Part shown: positions 9,087 to 18,803 of the stretch, piece by piece
Layout of the letters: every line of letters begins with the position of its first letter
Numbering within the stretch: position 1 is the stretch's first letter
Origin: Candidatus Saccharimonadota bacterium
GTDB lineage: Bacteria; Patescibacteriota; Saccharimonadia; Saccharimonadales; Saccharimonadaceae
Direction of reading: 5' to 3'
NCBI GenBank assembly: GCA_024682595.1
Contig: JAIKZA010000022.1
Location: 1 to 34,570 of the forward strand
Length of the DNA: 34,570 nucleotides
Program-made: the position numbers and the translations under genes
The notes under the pieces: generated by a model
Told to the model about the DNA's origin: nothing
Databases searched by the model: none
What the model saw: only the letters and a program-made list of their open reading frames with translations

Positions 9087-9776
9087 ATGCAGAAGCATTA
9101 TTTAATTGGAGGTGGCGTGTTCTATCCGAACAGACAGGTCTTGGGCGACCAACTTGCGGAAAAGTTGACTCAGTTTAAAGACACCGATTCGATTATTTTT
9201 TGCCTCAAACAGAGTTCCCTGCTTTCTTGCATAGAGCTAGCAGCGCATCTACACGCCTATATTTACATTTTGGAGTATCAGGAAATTCAAGATCCGTTCG
9301 ACATCACGCGTGCGCTAGGAGCTATCACTCGAACAGGCGACTTTGTCTTGAATCCGGAGATCTCGCGTGGTGAATATGAGTATATTGCGATGGACTTCAT
9401 GAGCGTTATCGAGGAGCGAAAGAGGGATGCCTTTTCGGCTATGAATGCGCGAGCCGATGCGAACCCAGCTTTCGACAGAAATGCATTCAATAACCGCAAT
9501 ATCTTGCTTTTTGCCGACATATTACATACGCAATTTCAGATTCAAGTTGCCCTTAATATCCTCAAATCCTATAAACCTGCCCTTATCACGGGTGTTTGCG
9601 GCAATATTACGACTGAAATTTCAGATAAATTCAATATAGAAACCGACGGCGTGACATATATGGATATTTTACCGAATACGTTCTTTGAAGATGATCACTA
9701 TTTCGATCAACCAGATAGTTTTAGTGACGAAGATAAAATTAGAATGGCAAATAATATTAGCCTGTACTGGGCATAA
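9087..9776 (+). CDS. Divergent phosphoribosyltransferase-like protein (COG1926-like)
   Basis: NILLFADILHTQFQIQVALNILKSYKPALITGVCGN resembles the PRPP loop/Rossmann region; C-terminal LPNTFFEDDHYFDQPDSFSDEDKI resembles the COG1926 tail. Exact start uncertain (GTG 9075 / ATG 9087 / GTG 9117). Confidence 0.55.
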   Translation: MQKHYLIGGGVFYPNRQVLGDQLAEKLTQFKDTDSIIFCLKQSSLLSCIELAAHLHAYIYILEYQEIQDPFDITRALGAITRTGDFVLNPEISRGEYEYIAMDFMSVIEERKRDAFSAMNARADANPAFDRNAFNNRNILLFADILHTQFQIQVALNILKSYKPALITGVCGNITTEISDKFNIETDGVTYMDILPNTFFEDDHYFDQPDSFSDEDKIRMANNISLYWA

Positions 9777-9787
9777 AAGGAGACCAA

Positions 9788-10795
9788 ATGGACCAACAAA
9801 ACAACCAAGGTTTGCTCGTGGACAGCAACCTAATCGATACAAAAAGCATTATAGAAAAAATAACAACCGCTTACCAAAAGAAAGTTGTTGGTCAGGACGA
9901 ACTCCGCTTATCCATGCTCGTTGCATTAATAGCGGGTGGGCACGTTTTGCTAGAGTCGGTACCGGGCCTAGCGAAGACTCTTGCTGCTAAGACTATTGCC
10001 GAAGCCGCAAGTGGTACTTTTAGCCGCATTCAATGTACGCCGGATTTATTGCCAAGTGATATTATTGGTACACAAATTTACAACTACAATACTGGCGCAT
10101 TCGAAACAAAAGTTGGTCCAGTCCATGCTAACTTTATTCTCCTTGACGAAATTAACCGCTCTAGCGCTAAGACGCAGTCCGCCATGCTAGAGGCGATGCA
10201 AGAGCATCAGGTATCAGTCGGTGGCATTATGTATAAAATGCCGGATCCATTTATAGTTCTCGCCACGCAAAACCCGATTGAGCAAGAGGGTACCTACGAG
10301 CTCCCAGAGGCGCAGCTTGATCGCTTTTTGCTAAAAGAGATCGTAAGTTATCCAAGCCGTGACGAAGAGCTACAAATCCTCAACTCTACGCTTTCCGGTG
10401 CGATTGATACACCGTTATCTGAAGGCGAAAAGGCAGACATTACTGGTATTAAAAGACTCCAAGATTACGCTACGCGAGTAGTAGTTGATGACTCTATCAA
10501 GAATTATATTATTAATATCGTATCGGCCACTCGTAACCCGCGCGAACTAATCGATGCGAGCTTGGCGCGCTATGTTGAATACGGCGTCAGCCCTCGCGGC
10601 GGTATCGCATTGATGAAAATCGCTCAAGCACTTGCGATTATTGAAGGACGTAGCTATGTAACTCCAGATGACGTGAAACGCCTTCGCTATCCAGCACTAC
10701 GCCATCGCGTGATTCTGAATTTCGAGGCCGCCGCCGACGAAGTACATCCAGAGGCTATCATTGATGCAATTTTTGCGAAAATCCAAACACCATAA
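9788..10795 (+). CDS. MoxR-family AAA+ ATPase
   Basis: VVGQDELRLSMLVALIAGGHVLLESVPGLAKTLAAKTIAEA, LLDEINRSSAKTQSAMLEAMQEHQV, ATQNPIEQEGTYELPEAQLDRFL. Confidence 0.96.
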   Translation: MDQQNNQGLLVDSNLIDTKSIIEKITTAYQKKVVGQDELRLSMLVALIAGGHVLLESVPGLAKTLAAKTIAEAASGTFSRIQCTPDLLPSDIIGTQIYNYNTGAFETKVGPVHANFILLDEINRSSAKTQSAMLEAMQEHQVSVGGIMYKMPDPFIVLATQNPIEQEGTYELPEAQLDRFLLKEIVSYPSRDEELQILNSTLSGAIDTPLSEGEKADITGIKRLQDYATRVVVDDSIKNYIINIVSATRNPRELIDASLARYVEYGVSPRGGIALMKIAQALAIIEGRSYVTPDDVKRLRYPALRHRVILNFEAAADEVHPEAIIDAIFAKIQTP

Positions 10796-10828
10796 ATTAA
10801 TCAGAAAAACGAAAAACACGAAATATAA

Positions 10829-11719
10829 ATGGCAAGTTATCTAGTTAAAGTTCAGAAAAAGATGGATATCCACTCGCTCCGCCGAGTGCGAAATGTCCTG
10901 TCTGGCAACTATGGCTCCGTCTTTAAGGGTCGCAGTATGGATTTTGACGATTTGCGTGAGTATGATTACGGCGATGACGTTAAGGATATAGATTGGAAAG
11001 CTACTGCGCGTTCGCGTAAGATAATGGTGAGACGCTATATCGCCATTCGGAAACATAATATCTTAATCGTGGCCGACAACGGCAACTCTATGTCGACATT
11101 GGCGCCAAGTGGCGAGACAAAGAGCGAAGTGGCAACCTTCTGTGCCGGAGTTATGACTTACGTAGCTCAGCACCATGGTGACTTGGTTGGTATGGTTTAC
11201 GGAAACCAAGCTGGCAACACTCGCTACGCCATGAAAGAAGATACGGCCTACCTAGAGAACTTCTTAGGAAATTATGCTCACTCGATAAAAACCGATGGGC
11301 CAGAAAGCAACCTCAATTCCCTACTGACTTACATCATGAAGGGTTACCGTGAACGTTTATTTATTGTCGTAATCACTGATCCAGATAGCGCCGAGACAAT
11401 TGATAGCGAAATTATCCGTAAGCTGAATGCGCGTCACGAACAGATGTATATTATGATAGAAGATTCCCCGCTTACAAATAACCTCCTACACGAAAAAGAC
11501 GTGCGCGATATAGTCGGAAAAATACGGTTACCACAATTCTGCCGCAAAGATAAGCAGCTCGCCAAAGCCGAAAAAGAATATCGCGAGAACCAGAAGCTGA
11601 AGATAAAGAAAGCATTGCACCACTTCCGTATAACTAGCACTTTTGTAGGTGGTAGTGACGAAGCGATTCCGGCGATTATTAAAATGCTAGAGGAGCAAAA
11701 ACATGCGCGACGTAAGTGA
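10829..11719 (+). CDS. DUF58 domain protein
   Basis: SVFKGRSMDFDDLREYDYGDDVKDIDWKATARSRKIMVRRY signature; degenerate MIDAS (DNGNS). Confidence 0.93.
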   Translation: MASYLVKVQKKMDIHSLRRVRNVLSGNYGSVFKGRSMDFDDLREYDYGDDVKDIDWKATARSRKIMVRRYIAIRKHNILIVADNGNSMSTLAPSGETKSEVATFCAGVMTYVAQHHGDLVGMVYGNQAGNTRYAMKEDTAYLENFLGNYAHSIKTDGPESNLNSLLTYIMKGYRERLFIVVITDPDSAETIDSEIIRKLNARHEQMYIMIEDSPLTNNLLHEKDVRDIVGKIRLPQFCRKDKQLAKAEKEYRENQKLKIKKALHHFRITSTFVGGSDEAIPAIIKMLEEQKHARRK

Positions 11720-12188
11720 ATTAATGTATGGCCCGTTTTATTACAGCTTTATTTGGTTAATTGTTGGCATTTTGTTTCTAGGTTTGGCGATTGCGATAGT
11801 AGCATTAATATTCTATGCAACTCGCAAGAAAGAGATAAAAACTATCGCTAATCTAAAACCGCAAGCACCAAAGGTTATAGATATTGAAGCGTTGAAGGCT
11901 AAATATCTCGCAATGATAGACGAGGCAGAAAGGCAATTTAATAACCACAAAACGAAGGCATCTACGGCGCACCAACAATTAAGTTTAATTGCACGTCTTT
12001 TCTATTACGAAGCCTTGGGCTTTCATGCAGATATTCTAACGCTTGCAGATTTAAAGAAATCGCGCCATGAGCGCCTAACGCAGACGATTGAAAAATATTA
12101 CCCAGACGAATTTGACGGCCTCGAAAAAGGCTCGGTCTCGAACTCTGCCGAAATGGCGCGTAATCTAATTAGGGAGCAGAAGGTATGA
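11703..12188 (+). CDS. Membrane protein of MoxR/vWA operon, unknown
   Basis: N-terminal TM; 17-bp overlap with DUF58 gene and 4-bp overlap with vWA gene. Confidence 0.75.
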   Translation: MRDVSELMYGPFYYSFIWLIVGILFLGLAIAIVALIFYATRKKEIKTIANLKPQAPKVIDIEALKAKYLAMIDEAERQFNNHKTKASTAHQQLSLIARLFYYEALGFHADILTLADLKKSRHERLTQTIEKYYPDEFDGLEKGSVSNSAEMARNLIREQKV

Positions 12189-13198
12189 AATATTCTTGGC
12201 TATTCATATTTCCCATTTTTGCAATTATCGCTATCGTAGCCTATTCGATATACCATCGCAAAACTGGCCAACAAAAGATAAAAAAGTCAGTATTAATATC
12301 GCACAGTAAAAAGATAAGAGCTCTGCCCGAATATGAAAAAGCTAGCAAAAAATATCGCATTCTATTATGTATTGCAGCCGTGGCGCTCGTCTTTTCGATC
12401 GCATCTATCACAATTACTGCGTCCCGACCTATTTCCGTGGATATTATAGAGCCAGACTATGAAACTCGCGATATTATGTTATGTATTGACGTTAGCGGTT
12501 CACAAGCTACTGAGATTACAAATGTCATTCGTTACTTTTCGAATGCTGTAGGTAGATTAAAAGGGCAAAGAATTGGCGTTGGTGTTTTTGCAGAAAAAGC
12601 GACAATTCTCTCGCCTTTGACAAACGACTATGTCATGGTCGAGAATTTGTTAAAAGAATTAGTTAGCCTGTATAGAGCGAAAGAGGCGGGGGAGGCTGGA
12701 GAATATAACACAAGCCTCATAAAGAATTTAGGTAGCAAATCTGCAATTGGCCCGGGGATAATTAATTGCGCTTCTGGCTTTGATAAATTAACAGAAGACG
12801 GCCGTGCTCAATCGATGATAGTTGCTACGGATAATTTGCAAAACGTAGACGGCGTAACGGCTGAACAGGCTGGTAATTACTTGGCGCGTTACGGCATCAC
12901 ATTGTATGCAATCGACACCATAGACGCGGATGAGGTAGCTGTAGGTGGCGTCTTTGACCCAGCCAACCGTGCGGCTGGCTTGCGTAGAGCGGCGGCAGCT
13001 ACTGGTGGACTATACTACAACTTACCAACGCAAGGCATTAATGGAGAGCAGGCAGCAGAAAGTATTATGAAACAGGAAGCCGCTAAACACGAAAACGTTG
13101 CGCAGTTCATACAAACGGATTCGCCAAAAATATCCACAGCGCTTGCTTTAGTTTCTGTTATCGTAATGCTGGTTGCAATTTGGAGACTTAAACTATGA
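12185..13198 (+). CDS. vWA domain membrane protein (BatA-like)
   Basis: RDIMLCIDVSGSQ MIDAS motif, TM segments at both ends. Confidence 0.88.
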   Translation: MKYSWLFIFPIFAIIAIVAYSIYHRKTGQQKIKKSVLISHSKKIRALPEYEKASKKYRILLCIAAVALVFSIASITITASRPISVDIIEPDYETRDIMLCIDVSGSQATEITNVIRYFSNAVGRLKGQRIGVGVFAEKATILSPLTNDYVMVENLLKELVSLYRAKEAGEAGEYNTSLIKNLGSKSAIGPGIINCASGFDKLTEDGRAQSMIVATDNLQNVDGVTAEQAGNYLARYGITLYAIDTIDADEVAVGGVFDPANRAAGLRRAAAATGGLYYNLPTQGINGEQAAESIMKQEAAKHENVAQFIQTDSPKISTALALVSVIVMLVAIWRLKL

Positions 13199-14178
13199 TC
13201 CTGAATCCTATTTTACCCATCTATATCATTGCATTATTAGCTATCTTTATAGTAGCGCTTAGTGTTTTTTGTATTATTAAGAAAAAATACCGTAACGTTG
13301 CAACGTTGCGCAGAATCTTGGTATTGGTATTTCTATTAATAACCCTGCTTAGGCCCTCTCTCGCCAACGGCACAGCCCAACGGGTCAGTATGGACGTAAC
13401 GTTATTTTTAATTATCGATAACTCCAATAGCATGTATGTGGAAGATGTAAATGAAGGCACTCGTATGTCGGCCTTGAAAAAAGATGCCCTGAAAATAATA
13501 AGGTCATTTCCAGGTGCCCACTATTCTATCTTAGCGTTGGATAAAGCTACCTACACATTGTTACCTACTACTACAGATCTTAATGCCACCATAGTTGGGG
13601 TAGATACTTTAGGCGCCACAATCAGCCAATATAGTTCAGGTTCCAATTTAAACGACTTGATAGTATTCGCGCAGGAAGGGATAAAACAATACAATAAAAA
13701 GCATCCGGAGTCGCAGAATATAGTAGTACTTATGTCTGACGGCGACACCACAACGGATTCAGTTGATGCGATTTCATTTAGCAGTTTTAAGGCAGTAAGT
13801 GCTGGGCTAGTTTTGGGATATGGTTCAAGCGAGGGCGGCGTTGTCCCAAATTTCGTGAGCTATGTTGGCCGCAGCGTAGTCAAAGAAGAAAATCAAAGCT
13901 GTTTGTCTTGCACCTCAAAGATAAATGAAGATTATTTGCAAAAAGTCGCGAGCAATTACCATTTTAAGTATACGCATAGCTACGGCGACATAGACACAGC
14001 ACTAATCAATGATTTGAAAGATACTGCGAAGAGCAGAATCGATACGAGTTCCAATAAAAGCGCGGTTTCCAATACTGAGTTCTACTGGATTTTTGCATTG
14101 ATAGTCCTAGTGCTATTGCTTTGGGAATTTGCAAGTAGCTTTAATGTAATCCTATCGGAATATGAGGTAAAAAAATAA
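13195..14178 (+). CDS. vWA domain membrane protein (BatB-like)
   Basis: TLFLIIDNSNSMYVEDV MIDAS, IVVLMSDGDTTTDSV, flanking TM segments; ATGA-type overlap with previous gene. Confidence 0.88.
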   Translation: MILNPILPIYIIALLAIFIVALSVFCIIKKKYRNVATLRRILVLVFLLITLLRPSLANGTAQRVSMDVTLFLIIDNSNSMYVEDVNEGTRMSALKKDALKIIRSFPGAHYSILALDKATYTLLPTTTDLNATIVGVDTLGATISQYSSGSNLNDLIVFAQEGIKQYNKKHPESQNIVVLMSDGDTTTDSVDAISFSSFKAVSAGLVLGYGSSEGGVVPNFVSYVGRSVVKEENQSCLSCTSKINEDYLQKVASNYHFKYTHSYGDIDTALINDLKDTAKSRIDTSSNKSAVSNTEFYWIFALIVLVLLLWEFASSFNVILSEYEVKK

Positions 14179-14919
14179 ATGATTAATCTTGACCCGTCCT
14201 TATTGGACCAAGACAAAATTCGAAAAGAAAAACGCAAACAACTCATGAAGCGTTATTCCGTGTCAATCGTCCTACTTCTATTAGTCGCACTGTTCTTTCT
14301 TTTGACTTGGGTATATAACCTAGTTTACCTAGTTAGCTATAGTGGTAAAAATTATCCGATTTCCGAAGGCTTTACCGAGACGCGCTTTATCGCTAATATA
14401 CTTGAGCCATACATAGCGGATTACAACCAAGGCACTGCCAGATTAAAAATGGGAAAATACGAGGAGGCCGAAAAGAGTTTTACTGAAAGTCTCAAAAAAT
14501 CACCCGCGGAAGATAGATTATGTCAAATATACGTGAATCTTTCCCTCAGTATTGAATTCCAGGCCGATAAACTATTAAAATCGAACAGCTTTAATAAATC
14601 GATGGAGCTTTACGGAAGAGCTCAAACTATCTTGTTAAATAACAATTGCGCAAAGAAAGGCACAGAATCAAGCGGCAAAGATAGCAAGGCAGAGATTGCG
14701 GAAACTCGTTTAAACAAAAAACTTAAAGACGCAGCGGATATGATGAATCATACCCAAACAGCCGACGACGACGCTAATACTAATCCGGACGAGAAACAGA
14801 TAGACGACAACTCTTTAAAGGATATACAAAATCAAGTAGTGTCGCCAAACGGTATTCGCAGCGACTTATACGGCCCGACTGAAATAATTTGCAATTATAG
14901 CTTAAATAAATGTCATTAA
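14179..14919 (+). CDS. TPR-like membrane protein at the end of MoxR/vWA operon (BatC-like position)
   Basis: N-terminal TM, YNQGTARLKMGKYEEAEKSFTESLKKSP TPR-like repeat. Confidence 0.7.
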   Translation: MINLDPSLLDQDKIRKEKRKQLMKRYSVSIVLLLLVALFFLLTWVYNLVYLVSYSGKNYPISEGFTETRFIANILEPYIADYNQGTARLKMGKYEEAEKSFTESLKKSPAEDRLCQIYVNLSLSIEFQADKLLKSNSFNKSMELYGRAQTILLNNNCAKKGTESSGKDSKAEIAETRLNKKLKDAADMMNHTQTADDDANTNPDEKQIDDNSLKDIQNQVVSPNGIRSDLYGPTEIICNYSLNKCH

Positions 14920-14931
14920 AATAGTACTAAA

Positions 14932-16086
14932 CTATTTTTGAATTCGTTTGAGTTCCGCATGTATTATTTCGTGTATTATCTCGCTAGCTTCGGATATAGC
15001 GAGTTCATCGGTTTGTTTTCCAATAGTGATGCGCAAGGACCCAGATATTTCTGGGTCTGTTAGACCAATTGCTTGTAGTGTAGGAGATTTGATACCTTTG
15101 CTAGCGGCACATGCGGCGCCGGTTGAGACGTACACTTCCCTATCTTCGAGTGCATAAATTAATCGCTCGGCGTCGAGCCCGGGAATACTAATTGGCAGAA
15201 AGTTTACAAGCTGATTCTTGTCTCTGCCAAGGAAGATTATGTTCGGTAGATCTTCAAGATTCTTGCGGAACTTCTGCTTTAACTCCCCCAGGCGTTTACG
15301 CTCTCCATTCAAATGCTTTTCCGCATCTGTAATTGCCGTTGCAAAAGCGATTGTAGCAGGAACATTTTCCGTCCCGCTACGTAAGCCCATTTCCTGACCG
15401 CCCCCAACAGTAAGTGGCTTTATCTTTATGTTTCTCCCTACATATAACGCGCCGATACCCTTTGGGCCGTATACTTTAGCCGCATTCAGGGTGAGCAAAT
15501 CTACGCCTAGACGGTTTAGCTTTACCTCCATCAGTCCAAGCCCCTGCGAAGCGTCCGTATGAAGATACAGAGGAGTTCGCTCACCTGCAAAAGCTCGCCG
15601 CTGGCGCTCCTCGGCGACTATACGTCCAAGTTCCGAAATTGGCTGAATTGTTCCTAATTCCGAAGAAACCAAACAGACTGATATGAATTGTGTTTTTGGC
15701 GTCAGCTTAGCGCGAAAGTCATCAAGGTCAATGCGCCCATATTTATCTACATTTATTAATTGATATTTTCCGGCCCGCTTGGCATTCTCTAATACGGATG
15801 GATGCTCCGTTGCAGATATGAGAACCTCCGCATCGGCACTAGGCGAAATAACCGAAAAGGCTAGATTAGTAGCCTCGGTCGCCCCAGAAGTCATAACTAA
15901 ATCTGCACCTTTTGCGCCAATTACGTGCGCTACATCATCTTTGGCCTTCTCATAGGCGCGCCGAACCTCGGTGGCAGGCAGATATGCGGCAGACGGGTTA
16001 AAAAAGCGCTCACTAAAATATGGCAACATAGCCTTGAGAGCCTTATCGGAAAGAGGTGTCGCAGCAGCGTAATCAAGATAAATCAT
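14932..16086 (-). CDS. Cysteine desulfurase, NifS/IscS family (class V aminotransferase)
   Basis: MIYLDYAAATPLSDKAL, SGATEATNLA, HTDASQGLG, NAAKVYGPKGIGALYV, GGGQEMGLRSGTENVP. Confidence 0.94.
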   Translation of the reverse strand: MIYLDYAAATPLSDKALKAMLPYFSERFFNPSAAYLPATEVRRAYEKAKDDVAHVIGAKGADLVMTSGATEATNLAFSVISPSADAEVLISATEHPSVLENAKRAGKYQLINVDKYGRIDLDDFRAKLTPKTQFISVCLVSSELGTIQPISELGRIVAEERQRRAFAGERTPLYLHTDASQGLGLMEVKLNRLGVDLLTLNAAKVYGPKGIGALYVGRNIKIKPLTVGGGQEMGLRSGTENVPATIAFATAITDAEKHLNGERKRLGELKQKFRKNLEDLPNIIFLGRDKNQLVNFLPISIPGLDAERLIYALEDREVYVSTGAACAASKGIKSPTLQAIGLTDPEISGSLRITIGKQTDELAISEASEIIHEIIHAELKRIQK

Positions 16087-17324
16087 GCTCTTATTTTATC
16101 ACGAGACCACATTCTTGACGGAAGAGTCAAGTAAACAATTGGAAAGATGGCAAATGATGACAAAAGCGCGAATGGCATTAACAGGCAATCTAGCCCAAGA
16201 TTAATTAGAGTCAGGACAATCGTAATCGTAACTATGCGCCCGACCGAAAGAAAAACCTCTGCGATCGATTCGATTTCTACCCGATAAGAGTCATCTCGTA
16301 GGTGGCGGCTCAGAATATCCTGCAGGCGCGTAATCGTCAATGTGCTATTATAAAAGCTCTCGATGATTGATTGCGTATAGATATAGAACACAATTGCAAT
16401 AACCGGATTATTCGGAAAAAGGATTGCACATAATGGCAATAAAACTGCTGGAGGTAGAATTGAAAAAAGAATAGTCTTCTGAAGATGCGCGCGATGACTA
16501 GCTCGCCGATATAGCCACAGCACAACAATAGCAACAGCCGAGGCAGTAGCCGTAAAAATGCCTAAATTCAAATCAGAGCCAGCACTACGATAGACATTGA
16601 TTTGCGCGACCATTAAATACCCCGCGCTAGAAACGATTATTCCGCGCAAAAGCGATAGGTAGATTATTTTATGCATAGAATCGTGTTTTAGCATAAAGCG
16701 CATTACATCCATAATCGTGTGCTCTTCGGCTTTTTTAACTTTGCCACCCTTATTAACAGGATGGAACATCATTGATAACAACAATTGGGAAATCGATATA
16801 ATTAAGATAACATTGGCCGTACGCACATAGCTCGAATTGCTAATAATGATACCCAGCACTACCGGCATTGCAACTTTTGCGAGTTCTATCCAAGATTGCC
16901 CCACGCTCTTGAAGTGAAGCCGGCGATCGTCTGCTATCTCGGTAGTATCGAAGTACATTTTTGGCCGCCAATACAGTACCGATTCTAACGCTGAAAAGAC
17001 GGCAATTACAAACGGAAAATATGGCGATGCGCTATTGAGGAAAATAACGCCGATAATCTGAAAGATCGAGAATATCATACTCGTACGCCACGCCAGTAGA
17101 GTGTGGCGACGCGTCAAGCGAAGCAAGACAATCGAGAATACCCCCATTAAAGCGTAGCGAACGATACAATAGATCAAAAAACTAGCCGGCGAATCTTTTA
17201 ATGAAGCGCGAATCATGAAAGCCATTAAAAATACGTTCATGAATGCAGATTTACTATGCAACAGGATATCAACTGCAATCAGAACGTTTTCATTCGTGCG
17301 CATTTTACGCAATTTCTGAAGCAT
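16083..17324 (-). CDS. Multi-pass membrane protein, MFS-transporter-like
   Basis: About 10-12 hydrophobic segments, 4-bp overlap with nifS; TAAAAT 6 nt before ATG. Confidence 0.65.
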   Translation of the reverse strand: MLQKLRKMRTNENVLIAVDILLHSKSAFMNVFLMAFMIRASLKDSPASFLIYCIVRYALMGVFSIVLLRLTRRHTLLAWRTSMIFSIFQIIGVIFLNSASPYFPFVIAVFSALESVLYWRPKMYFDTTEIADDRRLHFKSVGQSWIELAKVAMPVVLGIIISNSSYVRTANVILIISISQLLLSMMFHPVNKGGKVKKAEEHTIMDVMRFMLKHDSMHKIIYLSLLRGIIVSSAGYLMVAQINVYRSAGSDLNLGIFTATASAVAIVVLWLYRRASHRAHLQKTILFSILPPAVLLPLCAILFPNNPVIAIVFYIYTQSIIESFYNSTLTITRLQDILSRHLRDDSYRVEIESIAEVFLSVGRIVTITIVLTLINLGLDCLLMPFALLSSFAIFPIVYLTLPSRMWSRDKIRA

Positions 17325-17369
17325 GAGTATATTTTAGCATAAACGAAATAAAACAGCTAACAACGGACT

Positions 17370-17738
17370 CTACTTGCTGTAGATGTGCGATTTGACTAAG
17401 CGCAAGTATGCCTTTGTGGCGTTACGAAAGTTTTCTAGTTCTTCGCCAGTAACCTTATGGTAATCGTTTTCTCTACCGACCTGTTTGTATACGCCGTTCT
17501 CGCGCACTTCGTAACGAATCGTAAGACCATCTTCATACCAGAGCCAAACATTCTTCTTTAGGCAAAAGAACTCGCGCGAATGACCTTTTTGAACCTCACC
17601 AAAAAGCGTACGCCCGAGCGCTGATTCTGCATTAATTAGGTCGCGCTCGACCGTTTTGCGACGCGCGTCTCGATTCGGATAGGCGACGTCTTTCTTTTTT
17701 ATGCCTAGAAAATGTTGTTTAATATTGCGTTGCGGCAT
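17370..17738 (-). CDS. Conserved-looking hypothetical basic protein
   Basis: ORF in tatD operon; FFCLKKNVWLWYEDGLTIRYEVRENGVYKQ; 34-bp overlap with upstream gene. Confidence 0.65.
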   Translation of the reverse strand: MPQRNIKQHFLGIKKKDVAYPNRDARRKTVERDLINAESALGRTLFGEVQKGHSREFFCLKKNVWLWYEDGLTIRYEVRENGVYKQVGRENDYHKVTGEELENFRNATKAYLRLVKSHIYSK

Positions 17739-18037
17739 GCTAATACCTCATCAGAGACAGCACTTAGCTCTTTATAGAGTTTCTTATCTTCATAAGTGGC
17801 TTTTGCCGAGTAATGAACTGGCACCAAAGACGAAACCTGAACCGTTTGAACGGGAGTGGTTTGCGCTACGGACACCGTTTGCGGAGATTGTGGGGCTTCC
17901 ACTGGAGTAGCAACAACAGGGGCGCTAACTTCTGGCGCGATTAGTTGTTTTTTCTGCTCCGCTTCTTCGACGGCGGCCTTAATAACGCTCGAGACAGGAA
18001 TGTGGAATGTCGAATCGGCATCGTTATCGTCATACAT
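17705..18037 (-). CDS. Hypothetical protein with P/V/T/Q-rich linker
   Basis: AAGGAGG SD upstream of ATG (minus strand); acidic N-terminus, linker, helical C-terminus. Confidence 0.65.
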   Translation of the reverse strand: MYDDNDADSTFHIPVSSVIKAAVEEAEQKKQLIAPEVSAPVVATPVEAPQSPQTVSVAQTTPVQTVQVSSLVPVHYSAKATYEDKKLYKELSAVSDEVLACRNAILNNIF

Positions 18038-18049
18038 AATTAAGCCTCC

Positions 18050-18802
18050 TTAGATTTTAAATAGTTTTTCGGCATTTTTAGTAGTAATATCTGCCACTTT
18101 GTCGAAACTAATTTGATAGTATTGTGCTGCCCAATCGGCTATATTCTTTATATAGCCCGGCTTATTTATTGTACCACGAAATGGCTTTGGTGTCAAGAAC
18201 GGAGCGTCGGTTTCAAGGATAATTCGTTCTAGCGGAGGGTGTGGGATTTTAGCGAAAGTTGACAGGCCATTAACTCCGAAATATAATCCCCTTTTCAGGC
18301 CTTGCTGAAGATTATCGTCGTTATCAGAAAAAGAGTGCAAAACAGAGGTGGGGAGATGGAAATTATCATAAATTGGCCAAAAATCACCGAAGGCATCTCG
18401 CACGTGGAAGCTTACGGGTAGTTTATAATCTTGCGCAATTTGCAGCATGTTTTCAAGTAAATAGGCTTGCCACCCGCGATTATAGCCGTCAAAGTGATAA
18501 TCCAAGCCAATTTCGCCGATTGCAACCAATTTTGAGTCATCTAGAGCATTGGCGGTAACATTCTTAAGGTCCTGCTCTAGCTTAGCACGATCTCCATCAT
18601 AATCGTTCGGATGATAGCCGAAGGTCCACCATACTTCGTCGTGTGCCGTGGCAAAATCACGTGCCGCTAGTGAATCTTGTGGGTCCGTGCCAATTACGAT
18701 TATTTTATCGACGCCGTTCCGATGCGCATGCTCAATTGCCGCATCTAACGGCGGATTAAAAAACTGTTTATCATGAATATGACAATGCGTGTCGATAAGC
18801 AT
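18050..18802 (-). CDS. tatD: TatD family metal-dependent hydrolase/DNase
   Basis: MLIDTHCHIHDKQF, IGEIGLDYHFD, PVSFHVRDA, LETDAPFLTPKPFRG. Confidence 0.95.
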   Translation of the reverse strand: MLIDTHCHIHDKQFFNPPLDAAIEHAHRNGVDKIIVIGTDPQDSLAARDFATAHDEVWWTFGYHPNDYDGDRAKLEQDLKNVTANALDDSKLVAIGEIGLDYHFDGYNRGWQAYLLENMLQIAQDYKLPVSFHVRDAFGDFWPIYDNFHLPTSVLHSFSDNDDNLQQGLKRGLYFGVNGLSTFAKIPHPPLERIILETDAPFLTPKPFRGTINKPGYIKNIADWAAQYYQISFDKVADITTKNAEKLFKI

Positions 18803-18803
18803 A

